40,282 nucleotides of DNA. It comes from Spirochaetales bacterium. Lineage in GTDB: Bacteria; Spirochaetota; Spirochaetia; Sphaerochaetales; Sphaerochaetaceae. Below are positions 1-8,751 of the stretch, piece after piece. Under the pieces are notes generated by a model that was given only the letters and a program-made list of their open reading frames with translations, did not search any database and was not told where the DNA came from. How positions within the stretch are numbered: position 1 is the first letter of the stretch; each line of letters opens with the position of its first letter. The stretch spans positions 1 to 40,282 of the forward strand of contig QJZS01000114.1 of NCBI GenBank assembly GCA_003247345.1. Reading direction: 5' to 3'. The translations under genes were made by a program, and so were the position numbers.

Positions 1-33
1 ATATTTGGATTAACAACTTATCAAAATGTTAAA

Positions 34-73
34 CAAAAAATATAAACACTCCCCAAATTTGACATGGGGAGTG
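34..73 (-). terminator. Intrinsic terminator downstream of the MBL-hydrolase operon
   Basis: Inverted repeat CACTCCCC(47-54)/GGGGAGTG(66-73). On the minus strand it is followed by TTTATATTTTTTG. Confidence 0.8.
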
Positions 74-119
74 CTGGATACAATACACTCTTACTAAAAC
101 CTAATACACATTGTAAGGA

Positions 120-986
120 TTAAACTCGGCTCTTTTCCCCTTTAGCTAGATGAACTTCTGCTACATGGAGATCTGAATCAAATACTTTTGAAGGATAGAT
201 ATCCCACATTGCTGGCTCATGGGTTATGATCATTTTCTTTTTGTCACGGTTAGCTTCTTGCATTACTACATCCAAGGCACGAACCATTTCAGTCAGACTC
301 CCGACTCCAAAACCGACGGGACGGTATATACCGTTATTGTCCCTCTCGCCAAAATTATCATAGGAATAGCAAGCGTCGCTGGTAAACACGTATTTGTCAG
401 GTTGATCCCCCCCTACGTGTATCGTTACAACCTGCATACCATACGTATGACTGTTGTATATAGGAATCAAATCAACACCTGGGAGAAAATCACGAATTTC
501 ACCATTCACGAATTCCATCCTGTTTTCACTCATGAGATCAATCATATTATGAATATCATTTGGATCAATGGCACTTGTAAGAAAGGAATATTCATGAGGT
601 TTTGCCAGAACTTTCATCCATTCAACGAATTCAGTTTCCTGCATATAGAATTTTGCATTGGGAAATGCTTTGATACCACCGGCATGGTCATAGTGAGCAT
701 GGGTAAGAATTACGGTATCAACATCCTCTCCTTTTATCCCGATTGCATCCAAAGATTTTTCAATGGGAACCATTTTGTCCACACCAAATTTGACTGTCAA
801 TTCATGCCCGTATCCTTCATCATAATATCCTGTATCTATAGCAATAGTTCTTCCCTCACCTTTTATGATCATGAATGTGAATGGAATCTTTGTTATCCCT
901 GCATTAAATTTTCCAAATACTAAGCTAGCTATCGGTTGTGTAGTACAATATCCATATTCCAACAACCAAATTGAATAATCACTCAT
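120..986 (-). CDS. MBL-fold metallo-hydrolase, N-acyl-homoserine-lactonase-like
   Basis: HAHYDH zinc motif and lactonase-like layout. Start chosen at MSDYSIW, preceded by AGGGAGGT; the ORF-track start is an upstream TTG. Confidence 0.8.
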   Translation of the reverse strand: MSDYSIWLLEYGYCTTQPIASLVFGKFNAGITKIPFTFMIIKGEGRTIAIDTGYYDEGYGHELTVKFGVDKMVPIEKSLDAIGIKGEDVDTVILTHAHYDHAGGIKAFPNAKFYMQETEFVEWMKVLAKPHEYSFLTSAIDPNDIHNMIDLMSENRMEFVNGEIRDFLPGVDLIPIYNSHTYGMQVVTIHVGGDQPDKYVFTSDACYSYDNFGERDNNGIYRPVGFGVGSLTEMVRALDVVMQEANRDKKKMIITHEPAMWDIYPSKVFDSDLHVAEVHLAKGEKSRV

Positions 987-1014
987 TTCGACCTCCCTTA
1001 AATGCAATTCAAAT

Positions 1015-1992
1015 CTATTTCGATGCCATTGTTCGAGCAACGGAGCTCATTCCTACAGCAAGGATCAAAATTCCACCTCTGAAGAAATATTGAACGTAGG
1101 TGGGAACTCCAAAGATTGCGAGTCCATTGAATCCAATGCTAATGAAAAGAACACCAATCAAAGTTCCTACGATATGGAAATCACCATCTTTCAATGTAGC
1201 AGAACCTAAGAATACTGCAGCAAATGCTGGCATCAAATACCCATCTGCAGCAGCAGAAGTACCTGATCCAATCAAAGATGCCAACAAAATACCTGTTATA
1301 GAAGCACACATGGAAGTAATGGTAAGTCCAAGAATTTTAATCTTGTCTACTTTTATCCCAGATAAACGAGATGCCGAGGGATTACCTCCTACAGCTCTCA
1401 ATTGAAACCCCCATTCTGTGTGATTAATGAAAATATACAGGATAAGAAGAACTACTATCATAATAAGAATATTGTTGGGAATGCCGAGAAATCTCCCGAG
1501 AGAGATCTGCTTGAAAGCTTCAGGAACACCAGATGCAATCGGCACTCCTCTTGCATATGCGTAATTCAAACCAACTACAATACTTCCAGTACCAAGAGTT
1601 GCTACAACTGCATTTACTCTGAGTTTGGTGATAACCAGACCATTAATAAATCCAAAAGCCCCTCCTACAAGTATTACAATCACAATTGCCAACCAAACAG
1701 GAACATGAGATTCAACCATCAGCCCAGTAACGAGAACTCCTGAAAAACTTGCAACATTTGCAACACTTAAATCCATCTCACCAATTATCAAGGCAATCGT
1801 TAAGCCTCCTGCAATAATTGCAGATAATGAAGCCTGATTCACGATATTCACGATATTTCGAAGAGTTGGAAATATGTTTGGAACAGCAATACTGAAAGCC
1901 ATAAACATAAGGACCAAACCAATGATAGTTCCAAATTTACTGATAGCAAGCAAGGTCCTACGTCTATTATGCAATAATTTTTCTTTTTCCAT
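1015..1992 (-). CDS. Sugar ABC transporter permease (RbsC/BPD_transp_2 family)
   Basis: Multi-TM protein with GLTIALIIGEMDLSVANVASFSGVL and the typical RbsC-like AVGGNPSASRLSGI motif. SD AGGAGA upstream. Confidence 0.9.
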   Translation of the reverse strand: MEKEKLLHNRRRTLLAISKFGTIIGLVLMFMAFSIAVPNIFPTLRNIVNIVNQASLSAIIAGGLTIALIIGEMDLSVANVASFSGVLVTGLMVESHVPVWLAIVIVILVGGAFGFINGLVITKLRVNAVVATLGTGSIVVGLNYAYARGVPIASGVPEAFKQISLGRFLGIPNNILIMIVVLLILYIFINHTEWGFQLRAVGGNPSASRLSGIKVDKIKILGLTITSMCASITGILLASLIGSGTSAAADGYLMPAFAAVFLGSATLKDGDFHIVGTLIGVLFISIGFNGLAIFGVPTYVQYFFRGGILILAVGMSSVARTMASK

Positions 1993-2006
1993 TTTAATCT
2001 CTTCTC

Positions 2007-3554
2007 CTAAAGTGATTCAGAGTTTTTTTGCAATATATGTTCGTAACTCTTGTAGTTGATAGATTCCTTGGTTATCTCACTTCCTTCCAACTTTCCCACG
2101 ATTTTCCCCTCAGCCATCACATATACAATATCGCAGATAAGCGGAAGCTCTTCATTGTCGGAGGAAATTACAATCACCCCTTTCCCCTCATTGGCTAATT
2201 CCTTAATCCTTTTGTGAATCTCGGATCGGGCACCAACATCAACTCCTCGAGATGGCTCATCTAGAATGAGAACTTTCAAGTCTCGGGTTAGCCATTTCCC
2301 GATTACAACCTTTTGTTGATTCCCTCCGCTTAAATTAATTACTGCCGTATTAACATTGGGAGTTTTGATTTGTAATCGATCTACAATACTTTTGGAAATA
2401 CCAGTCATTTTTCCGTTGTTGATCAATCCAAAGAGTTTCGAGAATCTGATAGACTTCAAATTCAACATATTGATATTGAATTTGACTGAATCTTTCAGTA
2501 CTAAACCTTGGCTTCGCCGTTCTTCAGGGACTAGACCTATACCGGAGGAAATGGCATCAGCGACATTCTTAGGATGATATTCCTGGCCCACTAATTCCAT
2601 ATTTCCGGAATCAGGATGCTCTACTCCAAAAATCAGGTTTGCCAATTCAGTCCTGCCGGCACCCACGAGACCTGCAAATCCGATAATGCTGCCTTCCTGC
2701 AAATCGAATGAAACATCCTTTACGCGAGTTCCCCAAGATAAATTCTTCGTCGAAAGAATAACTTTTTCACTTTTGAATCTTTCTGTAGCATCTTGAACAA
2801 CTGCTGTACCTTTTCGACCGACAATAGCAGTGACCAACTCGTCACGAGTTGTTTTTGATTTGTTTGTCGTGAGAACACATTCACCATCCTTAAATACTGA
2901 TATGCCCGAACAGAGTTGCATAATCTCATCAAGTCTGTGCGAAACGTAGAGCACTGCTACTCCATTGGATGTTAGGTTCTCAATTACTTTGAAAAGTTTT
3001 GATGATTCCTCAGCAGACAATGAGGCGGTAGGTTCATCCATGCAAATCATCTTGATATTGCGCATTAACGCATGAGCTATCGATACCAACCATTGATCAG
3101 CAACACTTAAGGTATCAACAATAGTATTCAATGGTAAATCCAAACCGATTTGATTGAGTACTTCGGTAACCCTTTTGCTGACTGTCTGCCAATGAATCAG
3201 CCCAAATTTCGTTTCTTTCTCCATGCCAAGAGTCAAATTCTCAATGACAGAAAATTTAGGAACAAGATTCAACTCCTGATGGATGAAGCTGAATCCCAAT
3301 TTATACGCATCTTGAGGACCATTCAAAGATAGTGGGGCTCCATCAAAAACAATCTCACCAGAGTCCTGGGTTATATCCCCTGATATAATCTTGATCAGTG
3401 TAGACTTCCCGGCACCATTGGCACCAATTAATCCATGAACTTCACCCGGGTATATATCCAAGCTGACTTTCTTTAATGCCTCAACTCCACCAAAACTTTT
3501 ACTGATCTGCTTGCATTGAAGTAAAGGAGCCTTAACACTATCTTTTGATTCCAT
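2007..3554 (-). CDS. Sugar ABC transporter ATP-binding protein (RbsA-type, two ABC domains)
   Basis: Walker A GANGAGKST, signature LSGGNQQKVVIGKWL, LILDEPSRGVDVGA. ATG start at 3554 with SD AAGGAGAGG. Confidence 0.92.
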   Translation of the reverse strand: MESKDSVKAPLLQCKQISKSFGGVEALKKVSLDIYPGEVHGLIGANGAGKSTLIKIISGDITQDSGEIVFDGAPLSLNGPQDAYKLGFSFIHQELNLVPKFSVIENLTLGMEKETKFGLIHWQTVSKRVTEVLNQIGLDLPLNTIVDTLSVADQWLVSIAHALMRNIKMICMDEPTASLSAEESSKLFKVIENLTSNGVAVLYVSHRLDEIMQLCSGISVFKDGECVLTTNKSKTTRDELVTAIVGRKGTAVVQDATERFKSEKVILSTKNLSWGTRVKDVSFDLQEGSIIGFAGLVGAGRTELANLIFGVEHPDSGNMELVGQEYHPKNVADAISSGIGLVPEERRSQGLVLKDSVKFNINMLNLKSIRFSKLFGLINNGKMTGISKSIVDRLQIKTPNVNTAVINLSGGNQQKVVIGKWLTRDLKVLILDEPSRGVDVGARSEIHKRIKELANEGKGVIVISSDNEELPLICDIVYVMAEGKIVGKLEGSEITKESINYKSYEHILQKNSESL

Positions 3555-3593
3555 CAATCCTCTCCTTGCAATAAGGAATTAAATCCTAACTAC

Positions 3594-4562
3594 TTACTCG
3601 CCGTCGGCTTCTGGATGTTCTGCAAGAAATCCGTCAATCGTCTGTGCATTCACAACCACGACAGGTACTTCTACCGCTTTTGGAGTCCAAGAAGCCTTGT
3701 TTTTCATTACTTCATTCAAAGTTTCAACCATGACACGGCCTTCTTCTTCAACTGCAGCCCAAGCAGTAGCAGTCATCCATCCATCTTTCACAGCATTAAT
3801 AGCGTCGACGTTTCCATTTTGGCCATATACCATTACATCGTCTCTGCCTTGTTGCTTCAGTGTGGAAATAGCTCCTAAGGCTGGATCATCCCATGAACCC
3901 CAAATCGCTAAAGGCTCACTCCCTTTTGGATGTGCGGCAAGCCAAGCAGAGGCAAAATCAGCACCATCCTGCAGATATCCAGGAATACGTACTTCGTTCT
4001 TAGTTACTTTGATTCCAGGATATTTAGCTACAATACCGTCCAAAACCATTTCTCTTTCTCTAGCAACCTGTCCAGTATGATAGGTCAACGCTAAGATGGA
4101 GCCTTTTCCGCCCATATCCTTAACCATCTGTTGAACGATTGGTTCAGCTTGAATACCACCAGTACCATTGGTTGCTGCAACGGATCCACCTAAGCCACCG
4201 CCCCAAGTCCCTACTACTACACCAGCCTCATCAGCGGCCCTAAGCCCAGCACCTAAGGAAGATACAGGAAATACCAAATCGATAATTGCATCAGCTTGAC
4301 GCAATACCAAATTTTGGAATGCAGAGTTAGCTTCATCTGCACTACCATGTGCATCAACGACTACAGTTTCCCATCCCAGTGCGGTTGCTGCTGCTGTTGC
4401 TCCTTTGATGAAACGAGCATTACTTGAATCATTTGCGGTAATGGTAACCATACCCAATGTCGTAGTTTTGTTTTGGTTTTCTGAAGCTCCAGCTGCAAAT
4501 AAAGCCGCTGATAATAACAGAACTGAAACCATCAATACCATAGTTTTCAATGTACTTTTCAT
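3594..4562 (-). CDS. Periplasmic sugar-binding protein of ABC transporter (Peripla_BP_4-like)
   Basis: Signal peptide MKSTLKTMVLMVSVLLLSAALFAAGASE, type I periplasmic-binding fold, upstream of the RbsA/RbsC genes. Confidence 0.88.
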   Translation of the reverse strand: MKSTLKTMVLMVSVLLLSAALFAAGASENQNKTTTLGMVTITANDSSNARFIKGATAAATALGWETVVVDAHGSADEANSAFQNLVLRQADAIIDLVFPVSSLGAGLRAADEAGVVVGTWGGGLGGSVAATNGTGGIQAEPIVQQMVKDMGGKGSILALTYHTGQVAREREMVLDGIVAKYPGIKVTKNEVRIPGYLQDGADFASAWLAAHPKGSEPLAIWGSWDDPALGAISTLKQQGRDDVMVYGQNGNVDAINAVKDGWMTATAWAAVEEEGRVMVETLNEVMKNKASWTPKAVEVPVVVVNAQTIDGFLAEHPEADGE

Positions 4563-4588
4563 TACATTCCCCTTTTTTTGAATTATTC

Positions 4589-4649
4589 AGCTAAATATTT
4601 ACTCAATTATTTAGCTTTTCATTTCTGCAGGATGAATATCAAATATTCA
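4589..4649. promoter_or_regulatory. Inverted repeats in the 5'UTR of the Rbs-type operon, candidate LacI-family operators or RNA structure
   Basis: AGCTAAAT(4589-4596)...ATTTAGCT(4609-4616) and TGAATAT-CAA-ATATTCA (4633-4649), between the divergent SBP and LacI genes. Confidence 0.4.
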
Positions 4650-4667
4650 ATTTTCTGCTATAATTCA

Positions 4668-4695
4668 AATATATCACCGCATTTCTATTTGTCAA
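4668..4695 (-). promoter_or_regulatory. Sigma-70-like promoter for the Rbs-type operon
   Basis: Minus strand TTGACA (4690-4695), 16 bp spacer, TATATT (4668-4673). Confidence 0.6.
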
Positions 4696-4812
4696 CCTAT
4701 AAATTTAGTAAAAATTATAAGTTTTTTTATTCATTATTTACTTTTTATTGAATTATTCTCTTGGCTTATGAAAATTGTTATGATACTCTTTATGAGAACG
4801 GAGACTAATACT

Positions 4813-5832
4813 ATGCCAAAGACTACATTAAAAGATATTGCAGACAAAGCTGGAGTATCATCTTCAACTGCTTCATTAGTACTTTCCAATAAAGGAAAGA
4901 TATCTGAGGAAGTAAAACAAAAAGTCATTGCAATTGCTGATGAATTGGGGTATCCCAGACGAACACAAGTCTCAACAGCCTCCCAAGGCAATATTGCTGT
5001 TCTCTTTCACTTTGATTCAAAACTTGCGCATACTTGGCATGTACTCCGTCAAGTCACACTTCAACTTGAGCAAACCCTAGCATCAAGTAATTATGTATTA
5101 ATACTCATTCCCATAACATATGAAATGACTGATGACCAGATATTCCAACGAGTGATGGCTTTGAAAGCTACAGCCGTATTCTCCATGCATTTTGGAAGAG
5201 AGGTGCTATTCTCAAGATTGGAGGATGCTTCTATTCCTGTTGTGGTTATCATCAACAGCCATTTCCAGTCACAGTTCTATACAGTTTGCGCAGACAACTT
5301 CCAAGGAAGTTATGAGGCTGCATCACATCTTGTAAAACTTGGACACAAACGAATAATTTATGCAGATTTCAATATCCATGAACTACCTGAGACTTTAATT
5401 GATAGGTTCTTCGGATTTTCAAAAGCATTGAACGAACACAACATTCCATTTACAGAGGATCAGAAAGTTCGATTGGACGTGTATGATCCAGTTGATATCA
5501 AAGAAAAGCTCGGTAAATTGCTTACTTCCAAAAACAAGCCTACTGCAATCTTCTTCGTCGATGATTATTTGGCAGCAAGGTGCTACCCCGTTTTGCAAGA
5601 GTTGGGATTCAGGGTACCTGAAGACTTGAGTATCATCGCTTCCGGGGAAGTTCTTGATTACAATGAACCATTCATTCCAAGAATTACAGGCATGCTTACC
5701 AATTCTTCATTACTGGGAAAGTTTAGTGCCGAAATGATGATAGATCGTTTAGAACACAAACCTCGCGAATCCTATGTCCTTAAAATCAAGCAACAGTTGG
5801 TAGAAAGAGGTAGCTGTAAATCTATCGGATAA
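4813..5832 (+). CDS. LacI-family transcriptional regulator
   Basis: N-terminal HTH TTLKDIADKAGVSSSTASLVLSNKGKIS plus periplasmic-binding-like effector domain. ATG at 4813 with upstream GGAG; divergent from the Rbs-type operon. Confidence 0.92.
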   Translation: MPKTTLKDIADKAGVSSSTASLVLSNKGKISEEVKQKVIAIADELGYPRRTQVSTASQGNIAVLFHFDSKLAHTWHVLRQVTLQLEQTLASSNYVLILIPITYEMTDDQIFQRVMALKATAVFSMHFGREVLFSRLEDASIPVVVIINSHFQSQFYTVCADNFQGSYEAASHLVKLGHKRIIYADFNIHELPETLIDRFFGFSKALNEHNIPFTEDQKVRLDVYDPVDIKEKLGKLLTSKNKPTAIFFVDDYLAARCYPVLQELGFRVPEDLSIIASGEVLDYNEPFIPRITGMLTNSSLLGKFSAEMMIDRLEHKPRESYVLKIKQQLVERGSCKSIG

Positions 5833-5845
5833 ATGCAAATGTTCT

Positions 5846-5899
5846 TATAAAAAGAGGGACATACTTCACAGTGACTAAGTTCTGTGTAGTCTGTCCCCT
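5846..5899 (-). terminator. Terminator hairpin between convergent LacI and decarboxylase genes
   Basis: GGGACA(5856-5861)/TGTCCC(5892-5897) with nested CACAG/CTGTG. Minus-strand T-run CTCTTTTTAT follows. Confidence 0.6.
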
Positions 5900-5933
5900 A
5901 TATATTTGAGTTGAAAACTTACTAGTTAGAAAA

Positions 5934-7091
5934 TTAAATGACCAAGGTTTCCAAAGGCGGAAATCCGTTGAACTCCACCGCTGAATAACTGCTGGTATAG
6001 GCCCCGGTTGAAAGCCAGTACAATCTGTCTCCTACAGCAAGACTGAGAGGCAATTCATATCGATAATCCTCATAAAGCGTATCCATAGAGTCACAAGAAG
6101 GACCTGCAAGAATAACATCCTCACCAGGACCGCTTCGTTCACAATAGATAGGATAGTGGATGGCTTCGCCCAACGTTTCCATAAGGCCTCCAAAACGACC
6201 GCAATCCTGATAAATCCATCGCTCTAATGCCGTACGAGATTTACGAGAAATAAGCACAATCTCAGACACCAGAACACCCGAATCAGCAACTAGGGAGCGT
6301 CCCGGCTCAATGAGAATTTCCGGCATGTCGTCGCCATAGTCTTCCTGAAGGTAACGGGTAATTTCCTCAGCGTACGTCTGCACAGGATTGGTACGTTCCC
6401 TATAGGTTGCGGGGAACCCGCCACCCATGTTGATACAGGAAAGTTTCAAGTCTTCGTTCTCGGCCAACCAGGTAAAGAGATAGTTCACCTTGGAAAGTGC
6501 GCTATCCCAGGCAGTAATATCACGCTGCTGGGAACCTACGTGGAAGGACAGGCCCCAGGGCTGTAAGCCGAGTTTCCGAGCAAGCACCAAAAGATCACCA
6601 GCCAGATCCGGGCTACACCCGAACTTTCGGGAAAGCGGCCAGTCTGCAGTCTGGGCTCCTTCAGCCATCAAACGTACCATGATCTTGGACCCTGGAGCAG
6701 CTTTGGCAATGTTACGCAAATCGCCTTCGCTATCGGTAACAAAGAGTCGTATGCCAGCAGCATAAAATTCTTTGATATGTTCGAACTTTTTAATGGTATT
6801 GCCACAACTCATCCGATCAGCAGAGATACCTAGCTCCTGCAATCGACGAAGTTCATAAACTGATGCTACATCGAAGTTTGACCCAAGACGATCAAGCAGG
6901 CGAAGTATATCTGGAGCTGGGTTAGCCTTCATTGCATAGTAAATTTTAGCAAATGGCAAGGATTCGTTGAGCTCACGATATTTCTCTTCAATAACATCAG
7001 AGAGAATCAACTGAAATGGGGTCTCTTTTTCCCGGGAAATATCTAGTACTTTTTGCCAACGTTCGCTGGTCATATTTTCATTTTGGTTCAT
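5934..7091 (-). CDS. PLP-dependent ornithine/lysine/arginine-type decarboxylase (fold type III)
   Basis: PFAKIYYAMKANPAPDILRLLDRLGSNFDVAS (PLP lysine), FHVGSQ, GGGFPATY, and C-terminal GPSCDSMDTL. Start placed at MNQNENM from promoter position; the ORF-track start at 7115 lies between the -35 and -10. Confidence 0.88.
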   Translation of the reverse strand: MNQNENMTSERWQKVLDISREKETPFQLILSDVIEEKYRELNESLPFAKIYYAMKANPAPDILRLLDRLGSNFDVASVYELRRLQELGISADRMSCGNTIKKFEHIKEFYAAGIRLFVTDSEGDLRNIAKAAPGSKIMVRLMAEGAQTADWPLSRKFGCSPDLAGDLLVLARKLGLQPWGLSFHVGSQQRDITAWDSALSKVNYLFTWLAENEDLKLSCINMGGGFPATYRERTNPVQTYAEEITRYLQEDYGDDMPEILIEPGRSLVADSGVLVSEIVLISRKSRTALERWIYQDCGRFGGLMETLGEAIHYPIYCERSGPGEDVILAGPSCDSMDTLYEDYRYELPLSLAVGDRLYWLSTGAYTSSYSAVEFNGFPPLETLVI

Positions 7092-7098
7092 ACGGCAG

Positions 7099-7127
7099 AC
7101 TATGCGTTTTCGCATTAATTATGTCAA
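7099..7127 (-). promoter_or_regulatory. Promoter of the decarboxylase gene, predicted leaderless
   Basis: Minus strand TTGACA (7122-7127), 17 bp, CATAGT (7099-7104), 7 nt to ATG at 7091. Spacer contains the dyad ATGCG-aaaa-CGCAT. Confidence 0.55.
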
Positions 7128-7253
7128 TCTATGCATGCGACCAAAATGATTTTTGTTTTAAAATTGAAGCTGATTTACTTGTACTTCGCACTCTGCTTTC
7201 ACGCTAGAATCATACGGCTCTGCTAGAATCACACAAGAAATGTGAAGAGCTAA

Positions 7254-7283
7254 ATAAAAACCCTCCGCCATGGAGGGTTTCTT
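7254..7283 (-). terminator. Intrinsic terminator of the orphan minus-strand transcript
   Basis: Minus strand AAACCCTCCATGGCGGAGGGTTTTTATTT. Confidence 0.75.
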
Positions 7284-7332
7284 TGGTTACTCAGGGTTAT
7301 TTCCTTCGGTTATTCCCCTTCTTCACCACCGC
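7254..7332 (-). ncRNA. Candidate small RNA or leader of about 78 nt
   Basis: Minus-strand TTGACG (7362-7367), 17 bp, TACCAT (7339-7344), predicted TSS near 7332; ends at CCCTCC-atggc-GGAGGG followed by TTTTTATTT. No gene on this strand otherwise needs this terminator. Confidence 0.45.
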
Positions 7333-7397
7333 AATTACATGGTAGCACTACACACGGTTGCCGTCAATTTTTTATTTTCAAACTTTATACTTTGTTC

Positions 7398-7427
7398 TTT
7401 ACAATACTGTATGTCACACAGTATAAT
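7398..7427 (+). promoter_or_regulatory. padR-like gene promoter with dyad operator in the spacer
   Basis: TTTACA (7398-7403), 18 bp, TATAAT (7422-7427). The 21 bp dyad ATACTGTATGTCACACAGTAT (7404-7424) fills the spacer. Confidence 0.65.
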
Positions 7428-7433
7428 TATTTT

Positions 7434-7778
7434 ATGAAAGACAACCTCTTGTTTACCAGTCTTGTCTCAGAACTCAAACGCGGAAATCTAACACTCTGTG
7501 TACTCAGTCAACTCAAAACACCGCAGTATGGATATTCCCTACTACAAACACTTTCAGAACAACATATAGAAATAGAAGCAAACACCCTGTATCCGATGCT
7601 ACGCAGACTTGAGAGCCAAGGATTGCTGGACAGCTCTTGGGACACAACGGAAAGTAGACCAAGAAAGTTCTACAGCCTCAGTACCCAGGGGCAGACGCTT
7701 TTTATTGATTTACTTAAGGCATGGAAGGAACAAAACAAGCAGACTGCCTTACTGCTCGGGGAGGAATCACATGCATGA
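7434..7778 (+). CDS. PadR-family transcriptional regulator
   Basis: ELKRGNLTLCVLSQLKTPQYGYSLLQTLSEQHIEIEANTLYPMLRRLESQGLLDSSW...SRPRKFYSLSTQG is a classic PadR winged helix. ATG at 7434. Confidence 0.93.
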   Translation: MKDNLLFTSLVSELKRGNLTLCVLSQLKTPQYGYSLLQTLSEQHIEIEANTLYPMLRRLESQGLLDSSWDTTESRPRKFYSLSTQGQTLFIDLLKAWKEQNKQTALLLGEESHA

Positions 7779-8751
7779 ACTCATTGCCAGATATATTGAA
7801 GAAACCATCAGACATCTCAAACCATCCGAGCGGGAGGAAGTGGCCAAGGAACTTGGTACAAACATAACCGACATGGTCGGAGAAAATCCAAGTGAGGCTG
7901 TTATTGAACAAATTCTGTTGGAAATGGGAAGCCCAGCCGAACTTGCCTCAAAATATCGTGGAAAAGAACGATACCTGATTGGACCTGCAACATTTGACAT
8001 CTACTTTAAAATCCTGAAACTTGTTGCGCTGGTTGTAGGAGTAGTAACCCTCGTATTCGCTTTGATTTCTCTCTTTCTCTCATCCAATGCCCCCGCATTC
8101 GGCACTATTCTCTCAAGAATTCTTGGGACAGTCCTCTCAGCCCTCTCCGCCTCCTTTGTCTGGGTAACCATCACATTTGCTTTGCTCGATTATTACCAAG
8201 TGAAAATGGATGATGAAGGATGGGACGTAAAAGCCTTGCATGCTTTGGAAGCATTGCCTACAAAAACTATTAAAAGAGGAGAAAGTATCGTAGATATCGT
8301 GGGGCTTTCAGTCTTCATGCTGCTTTTAGTTTTCTTTTACTCCATGCCCCAACTTGTTGCGATTTATTTGAAAGGATTCGATCCGGTACCCATCTTCCTA
8401 GGTGAGCAGATACGTCCCTATTTGATTGGATGGATGATTACCACGCTTTTCACACTCACCATCTCAGTCATCAAACTGCACCAAGGAAGATGGAGCAACC
8501 TATTATTGGGATTCAGCATTGGCTGCGATCTGCTAGGTCTTATCTATTTCATCTTTCTTGTCACTCGATGGCAACTGTACAATCCAGAGTTTTTCAGTTT
8601 CTTCAACAATGGGGTGAACACATGGAAAACTATCATCAAAGCTGGTTCCGTAGCTTTGACGATTCTCACGTTGATCAGTATTACTGATGATGTCTATACC
8701 GTACTCAAGAAAACCGTACAGACCGAATCTGAGAAAGCACCTGTTCAGTAA
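7771..8751 (+). CDS. HAAS/DUF1700-type signalling-domain membrane protein
   Basis: N-terminal MHELIARYIEETIRHLKPSEREEVAKELGTNITDM plus several TM segments. ATGCATGA overlap with the padR-like stop; SD GGGGAGG upstream. Confidence 0.8.
   Translation: MHELIARYIEETIRHLKPSEREEVAKELGTNITDMVGENPSEAVIEQILLEMGSPAELASKYRGKERYLIGPATFDIYFKILKLVALVVGVVTLVFALISLFLSSNAPAFGTILSRILGTVLSALSASFVWVTITFALLDYYQVKMDDEGWDVKALHALEALPTKTIKRGESIVDIVGLSVFMLLLVFFYSMPQLVAIYLKGFDPVPIFLGEQIRPYLIGWMITTLFTLTISVIKLHQGRWSNLLLGFSIGCDLLGLIYFIFLVTRWQLYNPEFFSFFNNGVNTWKTIIKAGSVALTILTLISITDDVYTVLKKTVQTESEKAPVQ

Noticed and set aside
219-923. 234-aa plus-strand ORF
   Set aside because: Antisense to the well-supported MBL hydrolase; cysteine/histidine-rich composition typical of a shadow ORF.
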